A program made the translations under genes and the position numbers. The notes beneath the pieces were generated by a model that worked only from the letters and a program-made list of their open reading frames with translations, was not told where the DNA came from and made no database searches. From Phytohabitans houttuyneae (GTDB lineage: Bacteria > Actinomycetota > Actinomycetes > Mycobacteriales > Micromonosporaceae): a stretch of 64,000 nt of DNA. The DNA is taken from contig NZ_BLPF01000001.1 in NCBI RefSeq assembly GCF_011764425.1, forward strand, positions 4,021,001-4,085,000, given 5' to 3'. Below, piece by piece: positions 1-8,777 of this stretch; position 1 is the stretch's first letter, and the number at the start of each line of letters is the position of its first letter.

Positions 1-1165
1 CCGCGTCCCGGGCCCGCACGAAGTACTCGACGGTCACGTTCGTCGGCTGGTTCTCGGTGTACGAGAGCACGTTGCCGGCGAGCGTCGCGATCGGGGTGTT
101 GTCGCGGTAGACCGCGTACCCGGTCACGCCGACGTTGTCGGTGGAGGCGGTCCAGGCGAGCCGGATCTGGCCCGTGGCCGGCTGGGTCAGCACCAGGTTG
201 CCCGGCGCCGAGGGCGGCTGGGTGTCCCCACTTGTCGTGCCGTACACCTCGAACTCGCTGAGCTGACCGGCTGGCCAGCCGGTGTTCGCGGTGATGTTGA
301 CCCGCACGTACCGTGCCGAGGTGGCGGTGAAGTCGATCGTGACGGTGTTGGCCGACGCCGGGTCGAACGCCCGCGCGGCCGACGCGGAGAGCGTGCTGAA
401 CGTGCTCCCGTTCGCGCTGCCCTGCACGGACAGCGTCTGCGTGCGCGCACCCCAGCCGGTCGGCAGCTTGAGCACGACCCGGCTCACGTTCGCCGCCGCG
501 CCGAGATCCACCTGGATCCACTGTGGAAACGCGTTGTTCGCACTCTCCCAGTAGCTGCCCTGGTTGCCGTCGTTGGCGAGGTTGGCACCGAGGCCGCCCT
601 GCGCACTGCTCGCCGAGAGCACCTTGCCGGTGGCGAGGTTGCCGCTACCACCGCTGGCGCCGTAGATCTCCAGCTCGGAGAGCTGCGCGGCCGGCCAGCC
701 GGTGTTGGCGGTGACGTTCACCCGGACGTACCGCGCGCTCGCGGCGGTGAAGTTGACGGTGACCGCGTTGCCGCTGGCCGGGTTGAAGACGCGGCCGGCG
801 GACGCGGAGAGAGTGCTGAAGTTTGTGCCGTTGGTGCTGCCCTGCACGCTCAGCGTCTGGGTGCGGGTCTCCCAGTTGCTCGGGAGCTTGAGCACGACCT
901 GGTCGATGCTCACACTGCTGCCGAGGTCGACCTGCACCCACTGGGGCAGTGAGTTGTTGGGGCTCTCCCAGTAGGAGGCCGCGTTGCCGTCGTTGACGTT
1001 GCCCGCGCCGTACGGCCCGGTGGACCCGCTGGCCGACGCGGTGCGCCCGGCGGCCAGGTTGGGTCCGCCGGCCGCCGACGCGGGTGCCGGTGCGAGCCCG
1101 GCGTAGACGAGACCGGCGGCGAGGAAGCCGCTGATCAGCCGCCAGCTGAGCTGTTTCCGTCTCAT
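1..1165 (-). CDS. Secreted discoidin (F5/8C) x2 + fibronectin III protein, 3' end missing
   Basis: Secreted carbohydrate- or surface-binding protein; the gene runs off the left edge, so only about 388 residues are visible. From the ATG at 1165 (RBS-like AAGGGG upstream), residues 1-31 form a signal peptide ending APASAA. Two discoidin/CBM32-like modules follow at about 35-165 and 175-305, each with YWES, QWVQVDLG, RTQTLSVQGS and YVRVN motifs, then a fibronectin type III domain begins near 312 (AWTASTDNVGVTGY). Any catalytic domain would be outside the window. The discoidin modules closely resemble those at the C-terminus of the GH87-like enzyme at 3466-7053. Role in polysaccharide binding is inferred from the modules; no enzyme activity can be assigned. 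Confidence 0.85.
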   Translation of the reverse strand, partial: MRRKQLSWRLISGFLAAGLVYAGLAPAPASAAGGPNLAAGRTASASGSTGPYGAGNVNDGNAASYWESPNNSLPQWVQVDLGSSVSIDQVVLKLPSNWETRTQTLSVQGSTNGTNFSTLSASAGRVFNPASGNAVTVNFTAASARYVRVNVTANTGWPAAQLSELEIYGASGGSGNLATGKVLSASSAQGGLGANLANDGNQGSYWESANNAFPQWIQVDLGAAANVSRVVLKLPTGWGARTQTLSVQGSANGSTFSTLSASAARAFDPASANTVTIDFTATSARYVRVNITANTGWPAGQLSEFEVYGTTSGDTQPPSAPGNLVLTQPATGQIRLAWTASTDNVGVTGYAVYRDNTPIATLAGNVLSYTENQPTNVTVEYFVRARDA

Positions 1166-1264
1166 GGTGTCCCCTTGTGCTGGTGAACGACAGAGGTGGA
1201 GCGCCGCTGGTCCGGGACAGCCGTGCGGCATGGCGGTGTTGTTTAGTGCGAGCTTCTGCTAGCT

Positions 1265-1276
1265 TCTTGCGCGCAA
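1265..1276. promoter_or_regulatory. LacI-type operator candidate, CTTGCGCGCAAG
   Basis: Perfect 12-bp palindrome CTTGCGCGCAAG about 100 bp upstream of the discoidin protein start, with a further TTCTTGCGGG box at 1284-1293. CTTGC/GCAAG boxes are the typical core of actinobacterial LacI-family (MalR-like) operators, and related boxes sit at the alpha-glucosidase/LacI locus (54762, 55949). The regulatory role is inference. Confidence 0.4.
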
Positions 1277-1319
1277 GCATCGAATTCTTGCGGGCTAGGC
1301 GTCTAAGGTTTCAGATATG

Positions 1320-2285
1320 TCACTGGTTCGTCAACAGCTCACGCACATCGATCGTCACGCCGGTCGATCCCTCGGAAAGCTCCCAGAGGCGGCGCTGCGC
1401 GGTGACGTCGTACGACTGCGGCGATGACTCGATCTTGGCCGGATGCCCGGTGAACTGGGTCCGGCCGGGCGGACCGAAGAAGTCGCCGCCGCGCGCGTCC
1501 GGGTCGACCGCGGCGCGCAGCGTGGCGAGGGCGCCGACCCTCGGGTCCTGCAGCAGCCACCAGGTGAGCGGCCGCAGCCAGCGGCTCATCACCGCCCGGG
1601 AGGCCGGGTCGAGCTCCCGACCGAACTCGGTCCGCGCGTTGCCCGGGTGGGCCGCCACCGCGATCGTGTGCGCGCCGGCCGCCGCGAACCGCCGCTGCAA
1701 CTCGTACGTGAACAGCAGGTTGGCGAGCTTCGACTGGAAGTAGGCGGCGCGGTCGCGGGCGCTGTAGACCCAGCCGCGGGTGAAGTGCGGGTCGTCGAAG
1801 TTGAACCCGCCGGACCCGAACCGGTGGCCAATGCTGCTCACGGTGACGACGCGCGAGCCTGGCACCGGCAGCAGGCGGTCGAGGACGAGCCCGGTGAAGG
1901 CGAACGGGCCGAGGTGGTTGGTAGCGAGTGTCCGCTCGAAACCGTCCACCGTGGTCTCTCGGCGCGGCCACAGGCCGCCGGCATTGTTGACCAGCAGGTC
2001 GAGCCGCGGGTGGGCGGCGCGCAGCTCGGCCGCGGCACGCCGCACGGACTCCTGCGAAGCCAGGTCGAGCAGGAGCGTCTCGACGGCCGCGCCCGGCGAC
2101 TCGGCCCTGATCCGCTCCGCGGCGGCCGCCGCCCGCTCGGGTGAGCGGCAGGCCAGCACCACCGTCGCGCCACGCGCGGCGAGCACCCGCGCGGTCGCGA
2201 AGCCCAACCCTGTGTTACCACCGGTGACCACCGCGACGCGGCCGCTTTGATCCGACACTTCTGCCTCGGTCCATCGCCGTGCCAT
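1320..2285 (-). CDS. SDR family NAD(P)-dependent oxidoreductase
   Basis: Short-chain dehydrogenase/reductase of 321 residues, of the subgroup resembling retinol dehydrogenase/protochlorophyllide reductase-like SDRs. The cofactor motif TGGNTGLG is at about 21-28, the NNAG motif at about 101-104, and the catalytic tetrad is visible as S in VVTVSSIGH and Y-x3-K in YFQSKLAN. It is a soluble cytoplasmic redox enzyme; substrate unknown. It is divergently transcribed from the TetR regulator at 2379, and two operator-like dyads lie in the 93-bp gap between the start codons, so it is probably the regulator's target. The start ATG at 2285 is preceded by an AGGAGGT-type RBS. Confidence 0.88.
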   Translation of the reverse strand: MARRWTEAEVSDQSGRVAVVTGGNTGLGFATARVLAARGATVVLACRSPERAAAAAERIRAESPGAAVETLLLDLASQESVRRAAAELRAAHPRLDLLVNNAGGLWPRRETTVDGFERTLATNHLGPFAFTGLVLDRLLPVPGSRVVTVSSIGHRFGSGGFNFDDPHFTRGWVYSARDRAAYFQSKLANLLFTYELQRRFAAAGAHTIAVAAHPGNARTEFGRELDPASRAVMSRWLRPLTWWLLQDPRVGALATLRAAVDPDARGGDFFGPPGRTQFTGHPAKIESSPQSYDVTAQRRLWELSEGSTGVTIDVRELLTNQ

Positions 2286-2308
2286 CGCGCACCTCCTGGG
2301 ATAGAATC

Positions 2309-2357
2309 CGGGACGAGCGTCCCGCTTCTCTCGGGACTATACGGGACGGGCATCCCG
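2309..2357. promoter_or_regulatory. Two TetR operator-like dyads between divergent SDR and TetR genes
   Basis: Two near-identical 16-bp palindromes, CGGGACGAGCGTCCCG at 2309-2324 and CGGGACGGGCATCCCG at 2342-2357, lie 33 bp apart between the start codons of the SDR (minus) and the TetR regulator (plus). Position and symmetry are what is expected for autoregulatory TetR binding sites covering a divergent promoter. A third half-like copy TCGGGAC is at 2331-2337. Confidence 0.65.
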
Positions 2358-2378
2358 CTTAGCAACGGAGGAGTGTGC

Positions 2379-2936
2379 GTGGCAAGAGAGCTCCGTGCCG
2401 ACGCCCGGCGCAACCGGGCCCGGGTGCTGGCCATCGCCGCCGAGGTCTTCGCCGCCGAAGGGCTGGGTGTGCCGATCCACGAGATCGCGCGCCGGGCGGG
2501 CGTGGGCACCGGCACGGTCAGCCGGCACTTCCCCACGAAGGAGGCGCTGTTCGCGGCGATCCTCCTGGAGCGCATGGAGCGGCTCACCGCCGAGGCCGAC
2601 GCGCTCGCCGCGAGCGAAAAGCCGGGCGAGGCGTTCTTCAGGTTCTTCGGCACGCTGGTGCACGAGGGCGCAAACAACCGCGGGCTCGCCGAGGCGCTGG
2701 CCGGCGCGGGCTACGACCTGGACGCGGCGGGCGTCGAGGCGGGCTACGACGTCTCGGGCCGGCTCCGCACGCTGCTCGCGATGGCACAGCAGGCCGGCGC
2801 GGTCCGGTCCGATGTGGAGTACGCCGACGTCAAGGCGCTGATGGTGGGCTGCCAGGCCCACCCGGGCGGCAGCACCGACAAGGCCGCCCTCGACCGCATC
2901 GTCACGGTCGTCTGCGCCGGCCTACGCGCCCCGTAA
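2379..2936 (+). CDS. TetR/AcrR family transcriptional regulator
   Basis: DNA-binding repressor of 185 residues. The GTG at 2379 is chosen because ACGGAGGAG precedes it at proper spacing; the longer reading frame from 2247 runs through the operators. The N-terminal HTH is typical: RVLAIAAEVFAAEGL, then IARRAGVGTGTVSRHFPTKEALF at about 32-54. The C-terminal ligand domain (about 70-185) resembles those of TetR regulators with the family C-terminal pattern TLVHEGANNRGLAEAL. Divergent from the SDR oxidoreductase with two dyads in between, so it most likely represses both. Ligand unknown. Confidence 0.88.
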   Translation: MARELRADARRNRARVLAIAAEVFAAEGLGVPIHEIARRAGVGTGTVSRHFPTKEALFAAILLERMERLTAEADALAASEKPGEAFFRFFGTLVHEGANNRGLAEALAGAGYDLDAAGVEAGYDVSGRLRTLLAMAQQAGAVRSDVEYADVKALMVGCQAHPGGSTDKAALDRIVTVVCAGLRAP

Positions 2937-2951
2937 CCGGCCCGAGCTGTC

Positions 2952-3371
2952 TCAGTCCGGCGGAGTGCGGGCGTAGCGCTTCTGCCACGGTGTCTCGACG
3001 GCATGCCGGTCGTAGTGGGCGCGGATCCAGGCGACGGCCTCCGCCGGTGGTACGCCGTCGAGCACGGCGATGCGGGCAAGAGCCGTGCCGGTGCGGCCGC
3101 GCCCGCCGCCGCAGGCCACCTCGACCCGCTCGCCGGCGGCCCGCTCCCATGCCTCGTGCAGCGCGGCGCGCGCGTCGTCACGGTCGCTGGGCAGCCAGAA
3201 GTCCGGCCACCGGATCCACCGGCTGGCCCAGTCCACTGTGGGCGGCGGCTTTCCCAGTAGGTAGAGGCCAAAGGTCGGCGCCGGTCCAGGCGGCAACGGC
3301 CGCCGCAGCCCCGCCCACGCACGAGCCGCCCGGACGGCAGCTGAACCACTCCCGGCGTCCCGACCTCCCAC
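2952..3371 (-). CDS. Protein-tyrosine/dual-specificity phosphatase-like protein
   Basis: Small cytoplasmic protein of 139 residues with a tyrosine-phosphatase P-loop: ACGGGRGRTGTA contains C87-x5-R93, the nucleophilic Cys and phosphate-binding Arg of the family, followed by the usual helix. Upstream the LPSDRDDARAAL stretch could supply the general-acid Asp. Dephosphorylates phosphotyrosine or another phosphoester; substrate not predictable. It lies downstream of the large glucanase gene on the same strand, but a 21-bp inverted repeat between them (3392-3457) suggests separate transcription. The first 30 residues are Ala/Gly-rich and the true start could be slightly downstream. Confidence 0.75.
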   Translation of the reverse strand: MGGRDAGSGSAAVRAARAWAGLRRPLPPGPAPTFGLYLLGKPPPTVDWASRWIRWPDFWLPSDRDDARAALHEAWERAAGERVEVACGGGRGRTGTALARIAVLDGVPPAEAVAWIRAHYDRHAVETPWQKRYARTPPD

Positions 3372-3391
3372 ATCCGCCCACTCTATCCGCG

Positions 3392-3457
3392 CCGTTGATC
3401 AGGGACTTGGTGTAGCGACGCGCCGGACGACACGCCCACCGAGTCCCTGATCAACGG
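3392..3457. terminator. 21-bp inverted repeat, probable bidirectional terminator
   Basis: Arms 3392-3412 and 3437-3457 read CCGTTGATCAGGGACT(T/C)GGTG in inverted orientation with one mismatch and a 24-bp loop. It sits 9 bp after the stop of the GH87-like gene and 20 bp before the phosphatase start, so it probably ends the glucanase transcript. There is no T-tract, as is usual in high-GC actinobacteria. Confidence 0.6.
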
Positions 3458-3465
3458 GAGAGGGG

Positions 3466-6400
3466 TCAGCTGTTCCAGACCTGGAAGGAGGAGATCTGGC
3501 CCGCCGGCCAGCCGGTGTTCGCGGTGATGTTGACCCGGAAGTAGCGCTGGGTCGTTGCCGGGAAGGTGATCGTGACCGTTGGCGCGAAGTTGTACGTCGC
3601 CGAGGCGGCCACCGTCGTCCAGGTGCTGCCGTTGGTGCTGCCCTGGATGGAGAGCGTCTGGTTGCGCGCTCCCCACGAGGCGGGAAGCTGGAGCACCACG
3701 CGGCTGGCGCTCTGCGCCGTACCGAGGTCCACCTGCACCCACTGCGGGAAGGCGTTGTTGGCGCTCTCCCAGTACGTGTTCTGGTCGGTGTCGGTCACGT
3801 TGCCGGCCGCGTAGTTCTGCTGCTGGCTGGAGGCGCTTGCCGGCCGGCCCGCGGCCAAGTTGACGCTCGTCGTGCCGCCGCCCGTGCCGGACAGCGCGAC
3901 CGTGGTCGGGCTGTTGGTCGCGCTGCTGTTGACCGTCAGCGTGCCGGTGCGGTTGCCGGTCGCGGTGGGCCGGAAGGTCACGTTGACAGTGCAGGACGCG
4001 CCTGCCGCGAGCGAGGTACCGCAGTTGTTGGTCTGCGTGAAGTCGCCCGTGACCGAGACGCCCGTGATCGTGGCCGCCGCGCCGCCGGTGTTGGAGACCG
4101 TCACCGCCTGCGCGGAGCTGGCCCCACCGACCGGTACCGAGCCGAAGCTCAGCGCGGACGTACCCGCCGACAGCGTGGCACCACCGGGCGTGCCGCTGCC
4201 TGGGTAGACCTCAAGCTCGGAGGCCTGGCCCGCGGACCACCCCGTGTTGGCGGTGATGTTGACCCGGACGTACCGCGCGCTGGTCCCCGACGGCAGCCCG
4301 ATGCTCACCGTGTTGCCGGTCGCCGGGTTGAACGTGTACCCGGACGACGGCACGACCGTCGTGAAGGTGGAGCCGTTGGCGCTGGTCTGCACCGACAGCG
4401 TCTGCGTACGGGTGGCCCAGGCCGCGTCCGGCGGGAGCTTCAGCGCGATCCGCCCGACGTTCGTCGCCGCGCCGAGGTCCACCTGCACCCACTGCGGGAA
4501 CGAGCCGTTGGTGCTCTCCCAGTACGTGGCGGCGTTGCCGTCCGTCACGTTGCCGGGTACCAGCGATCCGTTCGCCTGGCTGCTCGCGGACGCCGGCTTG
4601 CCCGCGGCGATGTTGGTGTTCGAGCCGATGCCGCTGCCGGAGAGGCCGACCGTCGTCGGGCTGTTGTTGGCGTTGCTGGTGACCGTGACCGAGCCGGTGC
4701 GGCTGCCCTCAGCCGTCGGGCGGAAGGTGACGTTGACCGTGCAGGAGGCGCCGACCGCGAGCGTGCCGCAGTTGTTTGTCTGTGCGAAGTCACCGGACGC
4801 CGAGACGCCCGAGACCGTCGCGCTGGCCGTACCGCTGTTGGTGACCGTCACGCTCTGCGCGGCCGTGGTCGAGCCGACCGTCGTCGCGCCGAACGAGAGC
4901 GAGCCGGGGTTGGCGGAAAGGACCGGGCCGGGTGCCACGCCGACACCGGAGAGGCTGGCCGTGGCCGGCGCGGCCGAGTTGGCGACGGTGAGCGTGCCGC
5001 TGCGGTTGCCGGCGGCGGTCGGCCGGAACGTCACGCTGACCGTGCAGGAGGCGCCGGCCGCGAGCGAGGTACCGCAGTTGTTTGTCTGCGCGAAGTCGCC
5101 GGTGACCGAGACGCCGCTCAGCGAGACGGCGGACGACCCGTTGTTGCTGACCGACACCGTGCGGGCGGCGCTGGTGGTACCGGTGCCCTGCGCACCGAAG
5201 TCCAGCGCGCTGGGCGCCACGGTCAGCCCGGCCGAGTCGGGCCAGATGACCGGCTGGGGCCACTGGCCGCACTGCGCGTACGTGGGTCCGTTGATCCACG
5301 GGCCGTTGCCGCCGGCGTCGACGATCTGGAAGCCGCCGCCCATGCAGTTGTAGATCGGCGCGTTGGCCTGGCCGATCCGGGTCGCCTGCACGTTGGCGAA
5401 CGACACCGAGCCACCGACCTGCGCCTGCAGCACGAACGTGCCGACACCGTCGATCGTCGCGTTGCGGATGCTGACGTTCGTGATGCTGGAGCCGGAGACG
5501 AAGTGGATCGCCTCGTAAGGCGCGTTGCGGATCACCAGGTCGTCGACCACCACGGCACCGGTCATCGCGCCGTCCCGCGCGTCGAACCAGAGCGCGCCGA
5601 CGCCGAACTGCCAGTTGGGGTCGAGGCTGCCGGACCGGATGATCGTGTTGCGCAGGACGTTTGTGGTGCCGGCCAGCGGTGTCGAGGCGAAGCGGTTGGC
5701 CACGTGCATGCCGCCGCCCTGCGAGATGCCCGAGTCGATCACGACGTTGTCGGTCATGCTGTTGTTGCGACCGCCGTAGATCACCATGCCGTTCGCCCAC
5801 TGGGTCTGCTCGACCGTGTTGTGGTGGAACGTGTTGCCGGCGTTCTCGACCTGGTCGGACCACATCGCCATCGCGTCGTCGCCGGTGTTGCGGAAGTGGC
5901 TGTTGGAGACGACGGAGTTTGTCACTCCCTTGTGGAAGTTCATGCCGTCGGCGGTCTGGTTGCGCACCCGCATGCGGTCGAAGGTCAGGTTGGTCATCGG
6001 ACCGTCCATCCACATGCCGACCTTGGTGTGCTCGATCCAGATGTTGTTGATGTTCGAGTTGGAGATCGCGCCGCCGATGCCGTTGACCTGGCAGGAGTCG
6101 CAGCGCTCGATGACCTCGCCGCGAATCTGGAAGTTCGACATGTTGACGGCCGTGCTTCCGCCCTGGTCGATCCACCGGCCGTAGAAGCCGATGCCCTCAC
6201 CACCCACAATGGAGTGCCACATGCCGGCACCCCGGATGTTGATGTTGTTGAGCACGAGGTGGCCGGTGACCAGGAAGCGGCCGGCCGGGATCCACACCGT
6301 TCCACCCGGTCCCGCGGCGGCGATCGCCGCGTTGAAGGCGTTCGTGGAGTTGGCCGCGCCGGTCGGGTCGGCGCCGTGGCTGGTGACCGAGACCGAGCCG

Positions 6401-7053
6401 GCCGGCTGCGACAGCGCGCCCGCCACCTGCTCGAACTCCATGAAGTCCACCGTGTACGACGACGCCGAGCTGTTCGAGTCCTTCTGGATGCGCACCTTCG
6501 CGCCCGCGCTCATCTGGGGCAGCAGCCGCTGGTACTCGTCGTAGAACCAGTGGTGGTTGCCCTGCGGTGTGTTGGAGAACTGGTAGCCGCCGTAGAGGTG
6601 GCTGTACTTGTTCGTCGTCGTGATGTCGGCCTGGCGCGTGCCGTTGAGGTAGAGCGAGAGGGGCGCGGTGTAGACCGAGCCGGTCGCGGTGTCCGGGATG
6701 CTGACGCGCACGACCATGGAGTTGGCCGACGACGGGACGGTGAACTCGACGTACTCACCGGTGGCGTCGAGCGTGACCGCGCGGCGGCCGGACGCCTCCG
6801 CTTCAAGCGTGTTGTACGTGTAGTTGGGGCCGATCACGGTGCCGTTCGTCGCCGAAGCCTCGGCCTCGACGTGCACGTACGGCAATGGGGCGCCGGCGCC
6901 GCCGGCGGCGGAGGCGGGAGTGGCGAGGATGGCGCTCGCCGCGGCGGCGACAAGCACGCCGGTGGCGGCGGCGCCGGCCAGAGTTCGGGGGCGGGGAAGC
7001 ATGCGCTGCTCACTTTCGACTGGGGGCGGTAGAAAGTGGGGGGACAGGGGCAA
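3466..7053 (-). CDS. Secreted GH87-like alpha-1,3-glucanase (mutanase/mycodextranase) with ASH and discoidin modules
   Basis: Extracellular polysaccharide-degrading enzyme, 1,195 residues. Order: signal peptide 1-49 (LPRPRTLAGAAA...ASA); CBM6/35-like beta-sandwich 50-215 (YVHVEAEAS, EYVEFTVP, DFMEFEQV); right-handed parallel beta-helix 220-605; two ASH/HYDIN-like (choice-of-anchor D) domains about 612-705 and 710-805; discoidin about 812-952; third ASH 960-1055; second discoidin 1062-1195. The helix carries VRNQTADGMNFHKGV and FRNTGDDAMAMWS; the adjacent acidic residues match the catalytic Asp region of family GH87, which hydrolyses alpha-1,3-glucan of fungal walls or bacterial mutan. Family call rests on these motifs, not on a search; another beta-helix polysaccharidase is the alternative. 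Start ATG 7053 (or 7005, MLPRPRT) is not decisive. Confidence 0.75.
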   Translation of the reverse strand: MPLSPHFLPPPVESEQRMLPRPRTLAGAAATGVLVAAAASAILATPASAAGGAGAPLPYVHVEAEASATNGTVIGPNYTYNTLEAEASGRRAVTLDATGEYVEFTVPSSANSMVVRVSIPDTATGSVYTAPLSLYLNGTRQADITTTNKYSHLYGGYQFSNTPQGNHHWFYDEYQRLLPQMSAGAKVRIQKDSNSSASSYTVDFMEFEQVAGALSQPAGSVSVTSHGADPTGAANSTNAFNAAIAAAGPGGTVWIPAGRFLVTGHLVLNNINIRGAGMWHSIVGGEGIGFYGRWIDQGGSTAVNMSNFQIRGEVIERCDSCQVNGIGGAISNSNINNIWIEHTKVGMWMDGPMTNLTFDRMRVRNQTADGMNFHKGVTNSVVSNSHFRNTGDDAMAMWSDQVENAGNTFHHNTVEQTQWANGMVIYGGRNNSMTDNVVIDSGISQGGGMHVANRFASTPLAGTTNVLRNTIIRSGSLDPNWQFGVGALWFDARDGAMTGAVVVDDLVIRNAPYEAIHFVSGSSITNVSIRNATIDGVGTFVLQAQVGGSVSFANVQATRIGQANAPIYNCMGGGFQIVDAGGNGPWINGPTYAQCGQWPQPVIWPDSAGLTVAPSALDFGAQGTGTTSAARTVSVSNNGSSAVSLSGVSVTGDFAQTNNCGTSLAAGASCTVSVTFRPTAAGNRSGTLTVANSAAPATASLSGVGVAPGPVLSANPGSLSFGATTVGSTTAAQSVTVTNSGTASATVSGVSASGDFAQTNNCGTLAVGASCTVNVTFRPTAEGSRTGSVTVTSNANNSPTTVGLSGSGIGSNTNIAAGKPASASSQANGSLVPGNVTDGNAATYWESTNGSFPQWVQVDLGAATNVGRIALKLPPDAAWATRTQTLSVQTSANGSTFTTVVPSSGYTFNPATGNTVSIGLPSGTSARYVRVNITANTGWSAGQASELEVYPGSGTPGGATLSAGTSALSFGSVPVGGASSAQAVTVSNTGGAAATITGVSVTGDFTQTNNCGTSLAAGASCTVNVTFRPTATGNRTGTLTVNSSATNSPTTVALSGTGGGTTSVNLAAGRPASASSQQQNYAAGNVTDTDQNTYWESANNAFPQWVQVDLGTAQSASRVVLQLPASWGARNQTLSIQGSTNGSTWTTVAASATYNFAPTVTITFPATTQRYFRVNITANTGWPAGQISSFQVWNS

Positions 7054-7151
7054 GCCGGGTTACCCGGGACCGTAACGCCCCTGACACACGAGCGCAATAT
7101 CTAGATTAATCTCTGCAATTTTCAGGCTGTCCGACGAAAGAGCGGAGCGGC

Positions 7152-8678
7152 CTACCGGCGGCGTGGCCAGAGCCAGAGCACGACAACGACCGCTACCAGC
7201 GCCAACACCCCTGCGATCTTCACCGAGCCGGCCACGCCAGCGGCGTACGCATCGTGGTACGCGGCCATGACCGCCTGCCGCTCGCCCTGCGGCAACTGGC
7301 CGAGCACCGCCGCAGCGGCGTCCGACCCGCTCAGCGCGTTCGAGAGCTTGTCGATGTCATCCTCGGTGAGCCCGGCGGCGAGCGCGTCCTTGCGGGCCTG
7401 GCCGGAGCCGATCCCCTTCGCCACGGCGGCGCACAGCGCGACGCCGATCGCGCCGCCGAGCATGCTGCTCATCTTGAACAGGCCGGACGCGGTGCCGGCG
7501 AGCTCGGGCGGCGGGCCGGCCACGGCCGTGTTGGAGACCGGGACGGAGAGCAGGCCAAGGCCGGCGCCGAGCACGAGCAGGCCGACCAGCAGCAGCCAGT
7601 ATGGCGAGTCGGTGCTCACCAGGCCGGCCAGCACCGTGCCGAGGCCGAGCAGCACCAGGCCCCACGCCACCGGGGTACGCGAGCCGAGCCGAGCCGCCAT
7701 CCGCGACCCGACCGGGTTGAACGCCAGGATCGTCAGCGTCGACGGGAAGAGCAGGAGGCCGGCCTCGAGCGCGCTGTATCCACGCACCGTCTCCAGGTAG
7801 AGCGCGAGCAGGAAGCTCATGCCGGCGAAGACGATGTTCATGACGAGGTTGGCGGTCAGCGCGCCGTCGAAGTCGCGGGCGCGGAAGAGGCGAAGGTCGA
7901 CAAGTGGCTCGCGGACGCGCCGCTCGACGAGTACGAACGCCACGCCGAGCACCACAGCGGCAACCAGCAGCCCGATGATCAGCGGGTCGGCGAAGCCCGT
8001 CGTCTGTCCTTCGGTGAACGCGTATAGCAGGCAGAACGCCGCCGCCGCGCTGGCCAGCAGGCCGATCACGTCGACGCCGCCGGACGCGTTTTCGTCCCGC
8101 GACTCGGGCGTGAACCGGAGGATCACCAGGAACGCCGCGGCGGACAGCGGCGCGGCGATCCAGAAGAGCGACCGCCAGCCCAGAGCGCTGGTGAGCGAGC
8201 CGCCGACGGCCGGTCCGGCGGCCTGCCCGACCCAGGCGACAGCCATCCAGGCGCCGAACGCCTTGGGCTGCTCCTCCTTGGGAAACATCGGCGGGATCAG
8301 GGCCAGTGTCGCCGGCAGGATCATCGCGGCGCCGACGCCCATCAGCGCGCGGCCGGCGACCAGGCCGGCGAGGCCGGAAAGAAAAGCGGTCAGCAGCGAA
8401 AAGCCGCCGAACATCGCGACGCCGACGAGCAGGACCCGGCGCCGGCCGTACAGGTCGCTGCAGCGCCCGGCGGCGAGCACGAGCGCACCGCAGGCGAGGC
8501 TGAACGCATTGATCGTCCACTGCAGATCAGTGACGCCGATGGCCAGCTCGGTGGAGATCGTCGGCAGCGAGACCCCGAGGTCCGCGAAGGCCAGCCAGAC
8601 CAGCCCGGCGGCCGCGCAGAGGCCGGTCAGCGCGATCCATCGATGACTGGCCACCTTGGCAGTGGCGGAAACGGCCAT
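7152..8678 (-). CDS. MFS transporter, DHA2 (14-TMS, EmrB/QacA-like) drug exporter
   Basis: Proton-driven membrane exporter of 508 residues. The start is ATG 8678 because GGGAGGGG precedes it by six bases; the longer frame to 8756 lacks an RBS. About 14 hydrophobic segments, with the MFS loop motif GRCSDLYGRRRVLL after TMS 2-3 and the antiporter motif region GPAVGGSL in TMS 5. Sequence such as LQWTINAFSLACGALVLAAG is characteristic of the DHA2 drug:H+ antiporter family. Substrate unknown. It diverges from the APC permease operon with a 99-bp shared promoter region and has no obvious dedicated regulator next to it. Confidence 0.9.
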   Translation of the reverse strand: MAVSATAKVASHRWIALTGLCAAAGLVWLAFADLGVSLPTISTELAIGVTDLQWTINAFSLACGALVLAAGRCSDLYGRRRVLLVGVAMFGGFSLLTAFLSGLAGLVAGRALMGVGAAMILPATLALIPPMFPKEEQPKAFGAWMAVAWVGQAAGPAVGGSLTSALGWRSLFWIAAPLSAAAFLVILRFTPESRDENASGGVDVIGLLASAAAAFCLLYAFTEGQTTGFADPLIIGLLVAAVVLGVAFVLVERRVREPLVDLRLFRARDFDGALTANLVMNIVFAGMSFLLALYLETVRGYSALEAGLLLFPSTLTILAFNPVGSRMAARLGSRTPVAWGLVLLGLGTVLAGLVSTDSPYWLLLVGLLVLGAGLGLLSVPVSNTAVAGPPPELAGTASGLFKMSSMLGGAIGVALCAAVAKGIGSGQARKDALAAGLTEDDIDKLSNALSGSDAAAAVLGQLPQGERQAVMAAYHDAYAAGVAGSVKIAGVLALVAVVVVLWLWPRRR

Positions 8679-8777
8679 TGACCCCTCCCGACTTCCAGAT
8701 TTTCCCAGCATGCCCCGATATAGGCAATTAGTCTCACGTTTCGGGGTGTGGAGCATCTAACCGACGGGAGGCGCCAC

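Noticed and set aside
3466-5220. Regular repeats in the glucanase gene considered as a CRISPR-like or tandem array
   Set aside because: They are protein-domain repeats (ASH and discoidin, about 300-450 bp), not short direct repeats with spacers.
5503-7032. 509-codon plus-strand ORF, His/Val/Asp-rich
   Set aside because: Antisense shadow of the GH87-like gene; low complexity and no start signals.
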